A stretch of DNA of 5,590 nucleotides from Thermotogae bacterium (lineage in GTDB: Bacteria > Thermotogota > Thermotogae > Thermotogales > DSM-5069). The DNA is taken from positions 1 through 5,590 of the forward strand of contig QNAO01000071.1 in assembly GCA_003641785.1 (NCBI GenBank), in the 5' to 3' direction. The position numbers and the translations under genes were made by a program. How positions within the stretch are numbered: position 1 is the first letter of the stretch; each line of letters opens with the position of its first letter. The notes under the pieces were generated by a model. The model was given only the letters and a program-made list of their open reading frames with translations. It did not search any database and was not told the DNA's origin. Shown here piece by piece: positions 5,568 to 5,590 of the stretch.

Positions 5568-5590
5568 AGCCAGTCCTTAGGTAATTGTTC

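Noticed and set aside
5568..5590. Possible start of another gene at the right edge
   Set aside because: All plus-strand frames that could extend from the S1 gene end carry stops before about 5582, and no ribosome binding site with start codon is visible in the remaining bases.

Overview
The window looks like ordinary chromosomal DNA of a bacterium. My best guess at the source is a thermophilic Thermotogota member (Pseudothermotoga- or Thermotoga-like). I infer this from the gene mix, strong GGAGG-type ribosome binding sites, tight gene overlaps, Lys/Glu/Val-rich proteins, and a lipoprotein built of fibronectin-type-III and propeller repeats. No rRNA was available to confirm it. Three blocks are visible.

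Block 1 (1-2440, minus strand) is a compact overlapping operon. Read in transcription order it holds a small coiled-coil protein with a degenerate GGDEF domain (2440-1874), then murA (1881-622), then a PflX-like radical SAM protein (632 to beyond base 1). The genes overlap by 8 and 11 nt, so they are probably co-transcribed and translationally coupled. MurA makes the first committed step of peptidoglycan synthesis. Its coupling to an apparently catalytically dead GGDEF protein is the most interesting arrangement here.

Block 2 (2441-4811) is a divergent intergenic region of 250 nt followed, on the plus strand, by a 706-residue predicted lipoprotein. This has four FN3-like repeats of about 98-99 residues and a C-terminal LVIVD-type beta-propeller. 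The intergenic region holds an extended -10 promoter candidate for the lipoprotein gene and weaker candidates for the minus-strand operon. A small hairpin pairs with the lipoprotein gene's Shine-Dalgarno sequence.

Block 3 (4812-5590, plus strand) starts with a hairpin whose U-tract fits the minus strand better than the plus strand. A good promoter follows (TTGACT, 16 nt, extended TATCAT), then rpmE (zinc-binding ribosomal protein L31), then a small YabR/GSP13-like S1-domain RNA-binding protein. The last two form a likely translation-related pair.

I found no tRNA, rRNA, CRISPR array, insertion sequence, prophage or defence gene, and no clear undescribed system. The points worth a second look are the degenerate GGDEF-murA coupling, the lipoprotein's architecture and cysteines, and the regulatory hairpins.
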